DNA of 64,000 nt, taken from Winogradskyella sp. GTDB taxonomy: Bacteria > Bacteroidota > Bacteroidia > Flavobacteriales > Flavobacteriaceae. Of the stretch, positions 8,911-15,646 are shown one piece after another. The stretch lies in the NCBI RefSeq assembly GCF_003712105.1, contig NZ_RHLG01000003.1, positions 62,001 through 126,000 of the forward strand, given 5' to 3'. The notes under the pieces were generated by a model. It was not told the origin of the DNA and made no database searches. It saw only the letters and a program-made list of their open reading frames with translations. Each line of letters starts with the position of its first letter. The first letter of the stretch is position 1. The position numbers and the translations under genes are program-made.

Positions 8911-9336
8911 CTTAACTATGTCTTTTGCACAAGAGCTCTTTTTGTTGGAGTAGAGTGGTGGTGCAAATATTAAATTTAAGATTCGGTTGAACATAGTAAG
9001 ATGAAATCATCTCTAATAAGATTCGTAAATACAAACTGATTTTGCAGGCAAATTGAAAGAGGATATGCGAATGGAATGGGATTTTCAAAAAAGCATCACA
9101 AGATTTCTATATACTTTCCGTATAGATATTTTTGGGTTTAACATCATTGTTAATTAATTTGTTAATTATTATGAAATTCATTTAATCCTCTGATTATTAT
9201 ATTTTTATAAATTTACTTTTCTCTTTTCGAGTTAATAATTAGCAGTTACTTTATTAAACAGTTCTATTATGCTTCATTTGGGCGTAGTACTGAAATATGT
9301 CAAGTGCTGTCATAAAAAGATAGAGTTTTTAAATTT
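8911..9336. other. AT-rich intergenic region before the accessory island
   Basis: This is the only stretch above 300 bases without a convincing gene. It holds a small inverted repeat (TCTATA 9106-9111 with TATAGA 9121-9126) and a direct repeat of TTGTTAATTA (9147-9156 and 9159-9168). Stop codons are dense in all frames. It must contain the promoter of the following operon, but I cannot place a convincing -33/-7 pair. It may mark the left edge of inserted DNA; no tRNA or integrase is present. Confidence 0.5.
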
Positions 9337-11412
9337 ATGTGGATAAAAATTGATTATAAGAAAGAAGAATTTGAATATGAAATATTCAAGCCAGATACTA
9401 TATCTGTTTCATTTGAGTATTCAGAAACAGCACCACTAAATAATCTTGATAAATCAGTACGTTTAAGTAAAATTTTTCCACTGGTTGAAAATAGTAGAGA
9501 AATTAAAATTAAAAATGCATCATTATACTTTTTTGATTTTGAAAATCCATACAGAGTACTTGGAAAAATTAGTCAGAAAGGTTCTGATAACCTCAGGTCT
9601 AATGTATATTTTAGTAATGGAATTTGTTCAATCTTATTGCTTGATGAAAATAGGAATTTATATGATGAATTTATGGCTATAGTGAGTGTAGAACCAGATT
9701 CATTTGAAAATTGGGAAGTCGAAAATGGTCTAATTAAGCATGTAGACTTTAAATTACCAGAGAAACAGGGATTATCAGTTCCTGAAATTTCACCCTATGA
9801 TAATCTAACCAAAGTCGAAAAGGTAACATTGGATGAATTTGTAATATCAATGAAAATACTTATCACTAAAATTGAGACTCACGACAACTATAACTTGTCT
9901 ACACTAAGTGCAATTATTAATGAAGTAAACACTTTTATCAAAGAATTACAATTTTTAACATATTTTGTAGGTGATCAACCAATTTCGTTAATCGAACATG
10001 ATATAGATTTATTGAAGGATCCGTTAGAGAATCAGATAATGAAACAGCAAATTCTTGATAGATTAATTCAGATTAATTCATCAATATCTTATGTTTCTAC
10101 ACAGTCTTATTCAGGTGCCATCCCCATTTTAGAGAGAAGGAGCTTAATTAGAAGAAATAGTTTACTAGGTGTAGGTTCCACCATAAGGGCATTGAATCGA
10201 CTTGTAGAATATATTGAATCTGCAATTAATAAAGTCGATTTTAAGGGTATTCTTACGGAAGGTATAGTTGATAAGGCAACTTATTTAAGAGGACTTGGAG
10301 AGTTACCTAAATATGATTCTTCAGATTGGTCTAAACTAAACCTTCAAACTTTTAATAAAAAAAATGGAACCAATCCTAACCAAAAGTTGGCATATTTTAG
10401 TTCTCGTCTAGGTTTTAGAGAAACAGAATACTCCATTACAGCATCAATAAATTCGATTACCTCTGGTCTCTCATTAGAGTGGAGTATGATGACCATAACA
10501 CATGAAATGCTACACTCACACGTAAGATTAGTTTTAAATTCTATTTTTTACGGTGCAGAAAACAAAACAACAGAGGTTAACTTTGATAATTTTTACGAGA
10601 CGTATTTATCATATATGTTAAATCGTAAATTAGATGATCACTCATTAATTGATTCAATTAGAAACGTAATATTCTCGTATTGCTGTAACACTAAATACTG
10701 CGGTTCTTTAACAACGGAAATGGAATACAACCCAGAAGGTTTCAAGGTTGAAGTACCTTCAAAAGTTAACTTTTGGGAGTTATTCAGAAATGAATATAGA
10801 AACTTAAACGAGATTTTTGTTCATGTTCTTGATCTTCACTATTTCTATGGCGGAAGAACTAGTAAATATATTCCTCTAATTTGGTGCTCATGGTCAGCTG
10901 TTCCTCACATAAATGCGGATATAAGACAATATATACTTAGAAGTTTATTAGCGATAGCCTCTAAAATAGATAACAATCCTTATGAGCGATGGAAGTTAGC
11001 AGTTCAAAAATTTAGAGATATTTTGGCATCTAATTTTCCTGATGAAAGTAAGTTCCCAATTTTTACTAAATTGAAAGAAGTTATCCAAAATGATGAAGTT
11101 TTAAAGAATTACTACTTTAATGCTTTTAAGAACTCTTTAATTATTGTTGATTTAGTGATGAAGGTGTTTTATTCTTCAAATATTAGGGCAAAGTTACTAG
11201 ATGATGAGCATATTATATTTGAAAGAGACGAAACAAAACAGGAAGAAGAGTTAGTTTATAACATAGAAGAGGGCTTTTATGACTTAAAAATAGATTGCCC
11301 AATACCTTTTCTTTTTTATTCGATGACTAAAATATTAAAAGGTGAATACAAAATTAACGATATAGAGAGAGAAACATCTTTACATTTTCTGGCTATGAAT
11401 TCAAAATCATAA
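9337..11412 (+). CDS. Large unknown protein with an HExxH metallopeptidase-like motif (candidate defence operon gene 1)
   Basis: 691 residues; I do not recognise the family. There is no signal peptide, so it is probably cytosolic. The N-terminal ~120 residues look beta-rich, and 160-320 are helical (LSTLSAIINEVNTFIKELQFL, IRALNRLVEYIESAINKV). A zinc-protease-type motif occurs in TITHEMLHSHVRL (H389, E390, H393). About 100 residues later LNEIFVHVLD places E492 as a possible third ligand of gluzincin type (inference). It is followed after 4 nt by an orphan gene and then a SIR2-domain gene, so the three form a tight operon. The context suggests a sensor or processing component of an immunity system. 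It has no detectable link to the flanking housekeeping genes. Confidence 0.7.
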   Translation: MWIKIDYKKEEFEYEIFKPDTISVSFEYSETAPLNNLDKSVRLSKIFPLVENSREIKIKNASLYFFDFENPYRVLGKISQKGSDNLRSNVYFSNGICSILLLDENRNLYDEFMAIVSVEPDSFENWEVENGLIKHVDFKLPEKQGLSVPEISPYDNLTKVEKVTLDEFVISMKILITKIETHDNYNLSTLSAIINEVNTFIKELQFLTYFVGDQPISLIEHDIDLLKDPLENQIMKQQILDRLIQINSSISYVSTQSYSGAIPILERRSLIRRNSLLGVGSTIRALNRLVEYIESAINKVDFKGILTEGIVDKATYLRGLGELPKYDSSDWSKLNLQTFNKKNGTNPNQKLAYFSSRLGFRETEYSITASINSITSGLSLEWSMMTITHEMLHSHVRLVLNSIFYGAENKTTEVNFDNFYETYLSYMLNRKLDDHSLIDSIRNVIFSYCCNTKYCGSLTTEMEYNPEGFKVEVPSKVNFWELFRNEYRNLNEIFVHVLDLHYFYGGRTSKYIPLIWCSWSAVPHINADIRQYILRSLLAIASKIDNNPYERWKLAVQKFRDILASNFPDESKFPIFTKLKEVIQNDEVLKNYYFNAFKNSLIIVDLVMKVFYSSNIRAKLLDDEHIIFERDETKQEEELVYNIEEGFYDLKIDCPIPFLFYSMTKILKGEYKINDIERETSLHFLAMNSKS

Positions 11413-11416
11413 AACT

Positions 11417-12220
11417 ATGGCTTCAATATTTAATTTAATTAATCCTCAACGATACTTTCATGTAGTGGTATTTAATAATGAGAATGATTTTTTCAATAAA
11501 CGACTTTTAAAAATATTAAATTTTGAAGTTGAGTTTTCGTATAACGATATAGATAATGTCGAAATTAATCAATTATCGATTGTTAGTAATCTTCCATTTT
11601 ACAGAGGTGAAAAGGATTTTTCTGTTAATTCAGACGGGAAAGCACCTTTTAAGTATGATTCAATTTTAATAAACCAAAAATCTCTTGGGATTTCAATGCT
11701 TTGCCTACCATTTAAATTACTTGCTAAAGTAATTGTTGAAAAGCTAATAAATGACCACAATGTATTAGCAAAAAATAATTTTGTAAAAGTAGATTTAAAT
11801 AAGTTAATAAAAAGCAATCACAATCATACGGATTATTATACAGAAGATTTGACTTATTTTTTTAGTAGTATTAATTTAACACTTAAAGAGGAATCTACTT
11901 TATCATCAGTTAAGTTAGATGGTGATAAACCGATTGACTCCTCACTTTATAAAGAAGTATTTAAGAACAAGATTAATGACGGAAAGTGTTCTTTAGAAAA
12001 ATGTGTTCTGAAGTTAAATACTTCAATATCTGAAAATAGTAATGTCCCTAAGACTAAAGCTGCTGTGCATATCGATACATTTGGTAATTATAAATTATAC
12101 GTGCACACATCAGGTAATAACACAGTTACATTACCTCTTTTGTTTGAGAATTTAGAACAAATGGGGTGTTTAAATTATACTCCTATTAATCCAATTAAAA
12201 ATCTAAAAGAAGAGATATAA
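11417..12220 (+). CDS. Orphan protein, middle gene of the SIR2 operon
   Basis: 267 residues, family not recognised. It is soluble, Asn/Lys-rich, with mixed alpha/beta character (YFHVVVFNNENDFFNKRLLKIL, ISMLCLPFKLLAKVIVEKLIND). Two Cys occur together in GKCSLEKCVLKLN, with no obvious zinc finger. The C-terminal part (AAVHIDTFGNYKLYVHTSGNNTVTLPLLF) looks like beta strands. It sits 4 nt after the HExxH gene and 3 nt before the SIR2 gene, which argues for a stoichiometric complex or coupled function. It could be an adaptor, an inhibitor of the SIR2 effector or a substrate of the HExxH protein; nothing in the sequence decides this. Confidence 0.65.
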   Translation: MASIFNLINPQRYFHVVVFNNENDFFNKRLLKILNFEVEFSYNDIDNVEINQLSIVSNLPFYRGEKDFSVNSDGKAPFKYDSILINQKSLGISMLCLPFKLLAKVIVEKLINDHNVLAKNNFVKVDLNKLIKSNHNHTDYYTEDLTYFFSSINLTLKEESTLSSVKLDGDKPIDSSLYKEVFKNKINDGKCSLEKCVLKLNTSISENSNVPKTKAAVHIDTFGNYKLYVHTSGNNTVTLPLLFENLEQMGCLNYTPINPIKNLKEEI

Positions 12221-12223
12221 TTT

Positions 12224-13129
12224 ATGGCTTTTCAAGAATTAAAAGAAAAGGATTTTGCTATTAAATTTTTAGCAAAGCAACTCATAAAAGGAAATTTAAC
12301 CTTGTTTTTAGGTGCCGGAACGTCAAAAGGCTTTGGTTTGCCAAACTGGCTTGAACTAGTAAATGCTTTGAGAGTTCGTTCAGGCTTAGATCAATTGGAC
12401 GAAGCTACTTCTGCAGAAGACTTACAAAGAGGTGCAGATGATGTCCTAGATGAATTAAAGGATAATCAAAAATTAATAAATCAAATCGGTGACATCCTGT
12501 ATGAAGATAAAGAGGATTTAGATGTAAAACTTGCCTATGAAAATCATTTATTGATTGCTATTTCATCTTTGATGATTGGAAGTAAAAGAGGTCATGTAAG
12601 CAATGTGATAACTTTGAATTATGACAGTATGTTAGAGTGGTATCTGCAGTTGTACGGCTTCATGGTTAATTCTATTTATGAAATCCCTTCTTTAGAAGGC
12701 TCAGAAGATGTTAGAATATATCATCCACATGGATATATTCCCCATTCTTCCATAAGTTCTAAATCAAGTGATTTTGTGATTTTAGGATTACATGATGCAA
12801 ATAAAAGATTAGGAAATCCATCAGATCCCTGGTTTGAAAAAACTAGAGCATTATTAGAATCAAGTACTTGTTTATTTATTGGATTATCAGGTCAAACTTT
12901 ATCAGATAGAGTAATTGCGCCACTCCTAGCATCTACAGGTGAGAAGTTAAAGGACAAAAGACCTTTAGGTATTTGGATATCCAAAGAAGAATTAAGTGGT
13001 TCAAAAATAAAAGAGTTTGAAAGGAATAATATTTATCCTGTAGTAATTCAAGATGTTTATGACATAACTGAATTTATACTTAAAATTAGCCAAGAAGCGA
13101 TGAAAATGACATTAGAAACTGTTAAATAA
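12224..13129 (+). CDS. SIR2-like domain protein (putative NAD-degrading effector)
   Basis: 301 residues carrying a SIR2_2-type Rossmann domain. The nucleotide-binding loop is FLGAGTSKGFGLPNW (GAG at 30-32), the conserved Asn is N132 in TLNYD, and the catalytic-type His is in HPHGY (H169). The C-terminal LFIGLSGQTLSDRVIAPLLAS is the usual second NAD-contact region. Stand-alone SIR2 domains of this kind in Thoeris, DSR and SIR2-Argonaute systems hydrolyse NAD+ and stop growth of infected cells. Key residues are intact, so activity is likely. There is no extra sensor domain, so the two upstream genes are candidates for sensing and control. A protein deacetylase role is unlikely in this operon. 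Confidence 0.88.
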   Translation: MAFQELKEKDFAIKFLAKQLIKGNLTLFLGAGTSKGFGLPNWLELVNALRVRSGLDQLDEATSAEDLQRGADDVLDELKDNQKLINQIGDILYEDKEDLDVKLAYENHLLIAISSLMIGSKRGHVSNVITLNYDSMLEWYLQLYGFMVNSIYEIPSLEGSEDVRIYHPHGYIPHSSISSKSSDFVILGLHDANKRLGNPSDPWFEKTRALLESSTCLFIGLSGQTLSDRVIAPLLASTGEKLKDKRPLGIWISKEELSGSKIKEFERNNIYPVVIQDVYDITEFILKISQEAMKMTLETVK

Positions 13130-13151
13130 CAGGTTATTAAAATAATTATAT

Positions 13152-13159
13152 TAAATTTG
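13152..13159 (+). promoter_or_regulatory. Putative -7 element (TAAATTTG)
   Basis: TAAATTTG fits the Bacteroidota TAnnTTTG -7 element and lies 16 nt before the ATG at 13176. It suggests that the small protein has its own promoter rather than relying on read-through from the SIR2 gene. The -33 element is not obvious. Confidence 0.45.
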
Positions 13160-13175
13160 CACTCTTAAATTTATA

Positions 13176-13418
13176 ATGAAAAAGTCAAAAATCATACGGA
13201 AATTCGAAAGATTTATGTTTCATGGTGTTCCTGAAAGACCAGAACCTACGTTCCAGAGAAACGATCATGCTAGCTATACAGATAGACATACTGGCAAGTC
13301 GAACTATACTGTAACATCAGAGAACAAAGGGGAAGAGGCAGTTCTAATTGGCTATTTAAAAGAGGATTTTGATGCTCAAAAGGAAACTTTTGTAGAAGCA
13401 TCTTCTTCAAACAATTAA
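13176..13418 (+). CDS. Small hypothetical protein, 80 aa
   Basis: 80 residues with a basic N-terminus (MKKSKIIRKFERFMFHG), a His/Arg/Asp-rich middle (RNDHASYTDRHTGKSNY) and an acidic C-terminus. There is no signal peptide or membrane helix and I do not recognise the family. It starts 46 nt after the SIR2 stop behind its own -7-like element. It could be an independent gene, a regulator or an accessory part of the SIR2 operon. The codon pattern and start support a real gene, but this is not certain. Confidence 0.55.
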   Translation: MKKSKIIRKFERFMFHGVPERPEPTFQRNDHASYTDRHTGKSNYTVTSENKGEEAVLIGYLKEDFDAQKETFVEASSSNN

Positions 13419-13475
13419 TTTTTTGAGATCTTGCAATAAGGGTTAATTGTTTAATGATTTTTATTTTACATAATA

Positions 13476-13814
13476 TCAGTGCAAGTCATCATGACAAGAT
13501 TTACAAACAGATTCTAACCACTCGATAGGTTCTTTACCAATATTATATTTTGCATAGCGTTTATGGTGTACTTGTGTAGCACGTTCACCACAATAAACGC
13601 ATTTCCAGTTATCACGTTTAAGAACTACATACCGTTTACGTCTCCAAGCATCAGATTTTAAATATACATTTCGGTAATAATCGCGTCTAGCTTTCCATTG
13701 TTTTCTCCATTTATATTGTTTATACCATAATAGAAATATATATATTGAGATCACTATAAATACAATCAATATAATCTTATAATCATCACTTGATAATTTG
13801 GATAGCTTTTCCAT
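13476..13814 (-). CDS. Membrane-anchored HNH endonuclease-like protein
   Basis: 112 residues. A hydrophobic helix at ~12-30 (IILIVFIVISIYIFLLWY) is followed by a strongly basic linker (KQYKWRKQWKARRDYY) and an HNH domain with CVYCG, the HHKRY core and CKSCH, i.e. two CxxC-type zinc pairs plus the H-N-H type centre. HNH domains cut or nick DNA. A membrane tether on such a small nuclease is unusual and would place it near incoming DNA, which suits its position beside the SIR2 operon (inference). It is convergent with the 80-residue gene. Confidence 0.82.
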   Translation of the reverse strand: MEKLSKLSSDDYKIILIVFIVISIYIFLLWYKQYKWRKQWKARRDYYRNVYLKSDAWRRKRYVVLKRDNWKCVYCGERATQVHHKRYAKYNIGKEPIEWLESVCKSCHDDLH

Positions 13815-13937
13815 GGGTTCAAGTTAATTATTATCAACTTAACTAAACGAACTATAATTTATATTATGTAAAATATAATACTTTGTAACATATACTCTTT
13901 CAGGTATATACATAAATTGCAGAATATTATTCAGAAA

Positions 13938-14339
13938 CTATTCTATCTTATCCCATAAATAGTCAGAGGTTAATTTAAAACTCCCTAGAAATTCAAAATT
14001 ACTACTCTCGGGTTCTATGATAGATAAAAATGGTTCGTTGTTATCATTACTATACAAATGATACGTTTCACCAACTAATGGTTCAAAATTAAATTTGGCA
14101 TTAGTCACCAGTTGGTTGTATTCAAATACCGTCATTAACGCTTCGTATTCAGCTTTAAGCGTTAAATATTTATCGCGTAAGTGTTTATTGGCTTTATAGA
14201 TCTGTGTATTTTTCCAACTGCCTGTATCGGGCATTTGTATTTGTGGCGCACTAAAACTTGTTGCATAAGGTAAAAACGCTGCATTGTATTGCGCTTTCTC
14301 TTCATCGTACACCACCATATCCGGTTTTTTCTTTGCCAT
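13938..14339 (-). CDS. DUF2452 domain-containing protein
   Basis: 133 residues matching the DUF2452 pattern: MAKKKPDMVVYDEEKAQYNAAFLPYATS, the helical KANKHLRDKYLTLKAEYEALMTVFEYNQLVTNAKFNFEPLVGETYHLY, and FLSIIEP ... FLGSFKLTSDYLW. This family is widespread in flavobacteria and sometimes labelled GTP-binding, but I see no P-loop. It is cytosolic with unknown function. It follows the FAD oxidoreductase gene by 8 nt on the same strand, so the two are probably cotranscribed. Confidence 0.82.
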   Translation of the reverse strand: MAKKKPDMVVYDEEKAQYNAAFLPYATSFSAPQIQMPDTGSWKNTQIYKANKHLRDKYLTLKAEYEALMTVFEYNQLVTNAKFNFEPLVGETYHLYSNDNNEPFLSIIEPESSNFEFLGSFKLTSDYLWDKIE

Positions 14340-14347
14340 AGTTCTTT

Positions 14348-15628
14348 TTAAATATATTCTGAGGTTAATTTTTCGGCGACAGCGCCACCTTCTAATTTTT
14401 CTATCAAGCCTTGTGCAGCGCGTTCTCCAGAGATCATCGCAGCATTCAATGAGCCATTTAGTAAATAATCGCCAGCCATAAACACTGTAGGTTTAATTTC
14501 GGTTTCAGTTGGCGACATATCGTAATACAAATGCTCTAAATCTGGTAATGCATTAGCTATATGATAGGTTTTAATATGTTGTAGTGCTGTGATATTACAA
14601 CACTTTTGGAGGTCCTGCTCTACCTGTGTTACAAGTTGTACACCATCCAAATCTGTGTCTTTTACAACGGTTACGGATAACAACTCATGGGCGCCTTTAC
14701 TGTGCGTCTCTAAGGTATTATGGAAAAAGATGTTGTTGATTAAAGCCTCTTCTTCCGCAATAAGCCCAATTAATGGTTGTGCAATATCCTGTGAAGCCAC
14801 TTCAAAATACAGATTATAACAAGATTTCCATGTTACACCAGCATCTTTAAGATTACCGACTAAGCTATTTGAGTTGGCGGTAATTATCGTAAAATGGGTA
14901 TCTAAGGTTTTGCCATTGGCTAAAAAAATCTCAGAATCCAATACAGATTTTACTTCGGTATTAAACTTAAACGTGGTTTGTTGTAATTGCGATTTTAACT
15001 GTTGAGCTATAGCACCAATACCAGCTTTTGGTAGAACAGCATAACCTTCTCCAAACATTTTGTACACAAACTCGAACATACGGCTTGATGTACCGAGGTT
15101 TGGTTCTAAGAAAATGCCAGAGAAAAACGGTTTAAAAAATTGTGATATCACCTTGTCGCTAAAGCCTTTAGCCTTTAAATAGTCGAGTGTTGACTTAGAT
15201 TCAGATTGAAAAATAGCATCCAAAGATTTGCGTTTTAGACTTTGATTCAGTTTAAATATCTTAAGCTTATCTGAGAATGATGCTACACCAGAAAACAGCG
15301 TTGGAAATAACAAACTACTGTTACGTAATGGGTCACCAATAACTGAGGATTTCCCGTTCACAAAGACCTTTGCTCCTGGTAAAAATGCTTGTAATTCAAG
15401 AGTATCCAAATCCAAATGCTTTTGCACTTGCGGATAAGCATCTAACAACACTTGGAATCCATGGTCTAATTGGTAACCATCTATAATGTCGGTCTTTACT
15501 CTACCACCAACACCATCGGATTGCTCCAGAATTACTGGATGATACCCACGTTCTTCGAGCGTTTTGGCAGCAATAAGTCCACTAATCCCAGCACCTACGA
15601 TATGAATCTTGTACTCGCTTTTATCCAT
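14348..15628 (-). CDS. FAD-dependent amine oxidase/desaturase-like oxidoreductase
   Basis: 426 residues. The N-terminal dinucleotide-binding motif is HIVGAGISGLIAAKTLEERGYHPVILEQSDGVGGRVKTD and the C-terminal FAD motif is VFMAGDYLLNGSLNAAMISGERAA. Between them lies the substrate domain of the phytoene desaturase / protoporphyrinogen oxidase / monoamine oxidase superfamily. The substrate cannot be read from sequence; no carotenoid genes are adjacent. It is followed after 8 nt by the DUF2452 gene and preceded by the zinc metalloprotease gene at 18 nt, which suggests one three-gene transcript. Confidence 0.88.
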   Translation of the reverse strand: MDKSEYKIHIVGAGISGLIAAKTLEERGYHPVILEQSDGVGGRVKTDIIDGYQLDHGFQVLLDAYPQVQKHLDLDTLELQAFLPGAKVFVNGKSSVIGDPLRNSSLLFPTLFSGVASFSDKLKIFKLNQSLKRKSLDAIFQSESKSTLDYLKAKGFSDKVISQFFKPFFSGIFLEPNLGTSSRMFEFVYKMFGEGYAVLPKAGIGAIAQQLKSQLQQTTFKFNTEVKSVLDSEIFLANGKTLDTHFTIITANSNSLVGNLKDAGVTWKSCYNLYFEVASQDIAQPLIGLIAEEEALINNIFFHNTLETHSKGAHELLSVTVVKDTDLDGVQLVTQVEQDLQKCCNITALQHIKTYHIANALPDLEHLYYDMSPTETEIKPTVFMAGDYLLNGSLNAAMISGERAAQGLIEKLEGGAVAEKLTSEYI

Positions 15629-15646
15629 AGCTAAAGGACCAATCTT

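Noticed and set aside
8746..8994. Minus-strand ORF of 82 residues across the DUF4097-like gene end and the following gap
   Set aside because: It overlaps a well supported secreted gene and the terminator at 8879-8910, and its residues look like random read-through.
9147..9168. Direct repeat TTGTTAATTA as a mobile element target duplication
   Set aside because: The copies are only 12 nt apart and the region is AT-rich, so chance is likely; no element lies between them.
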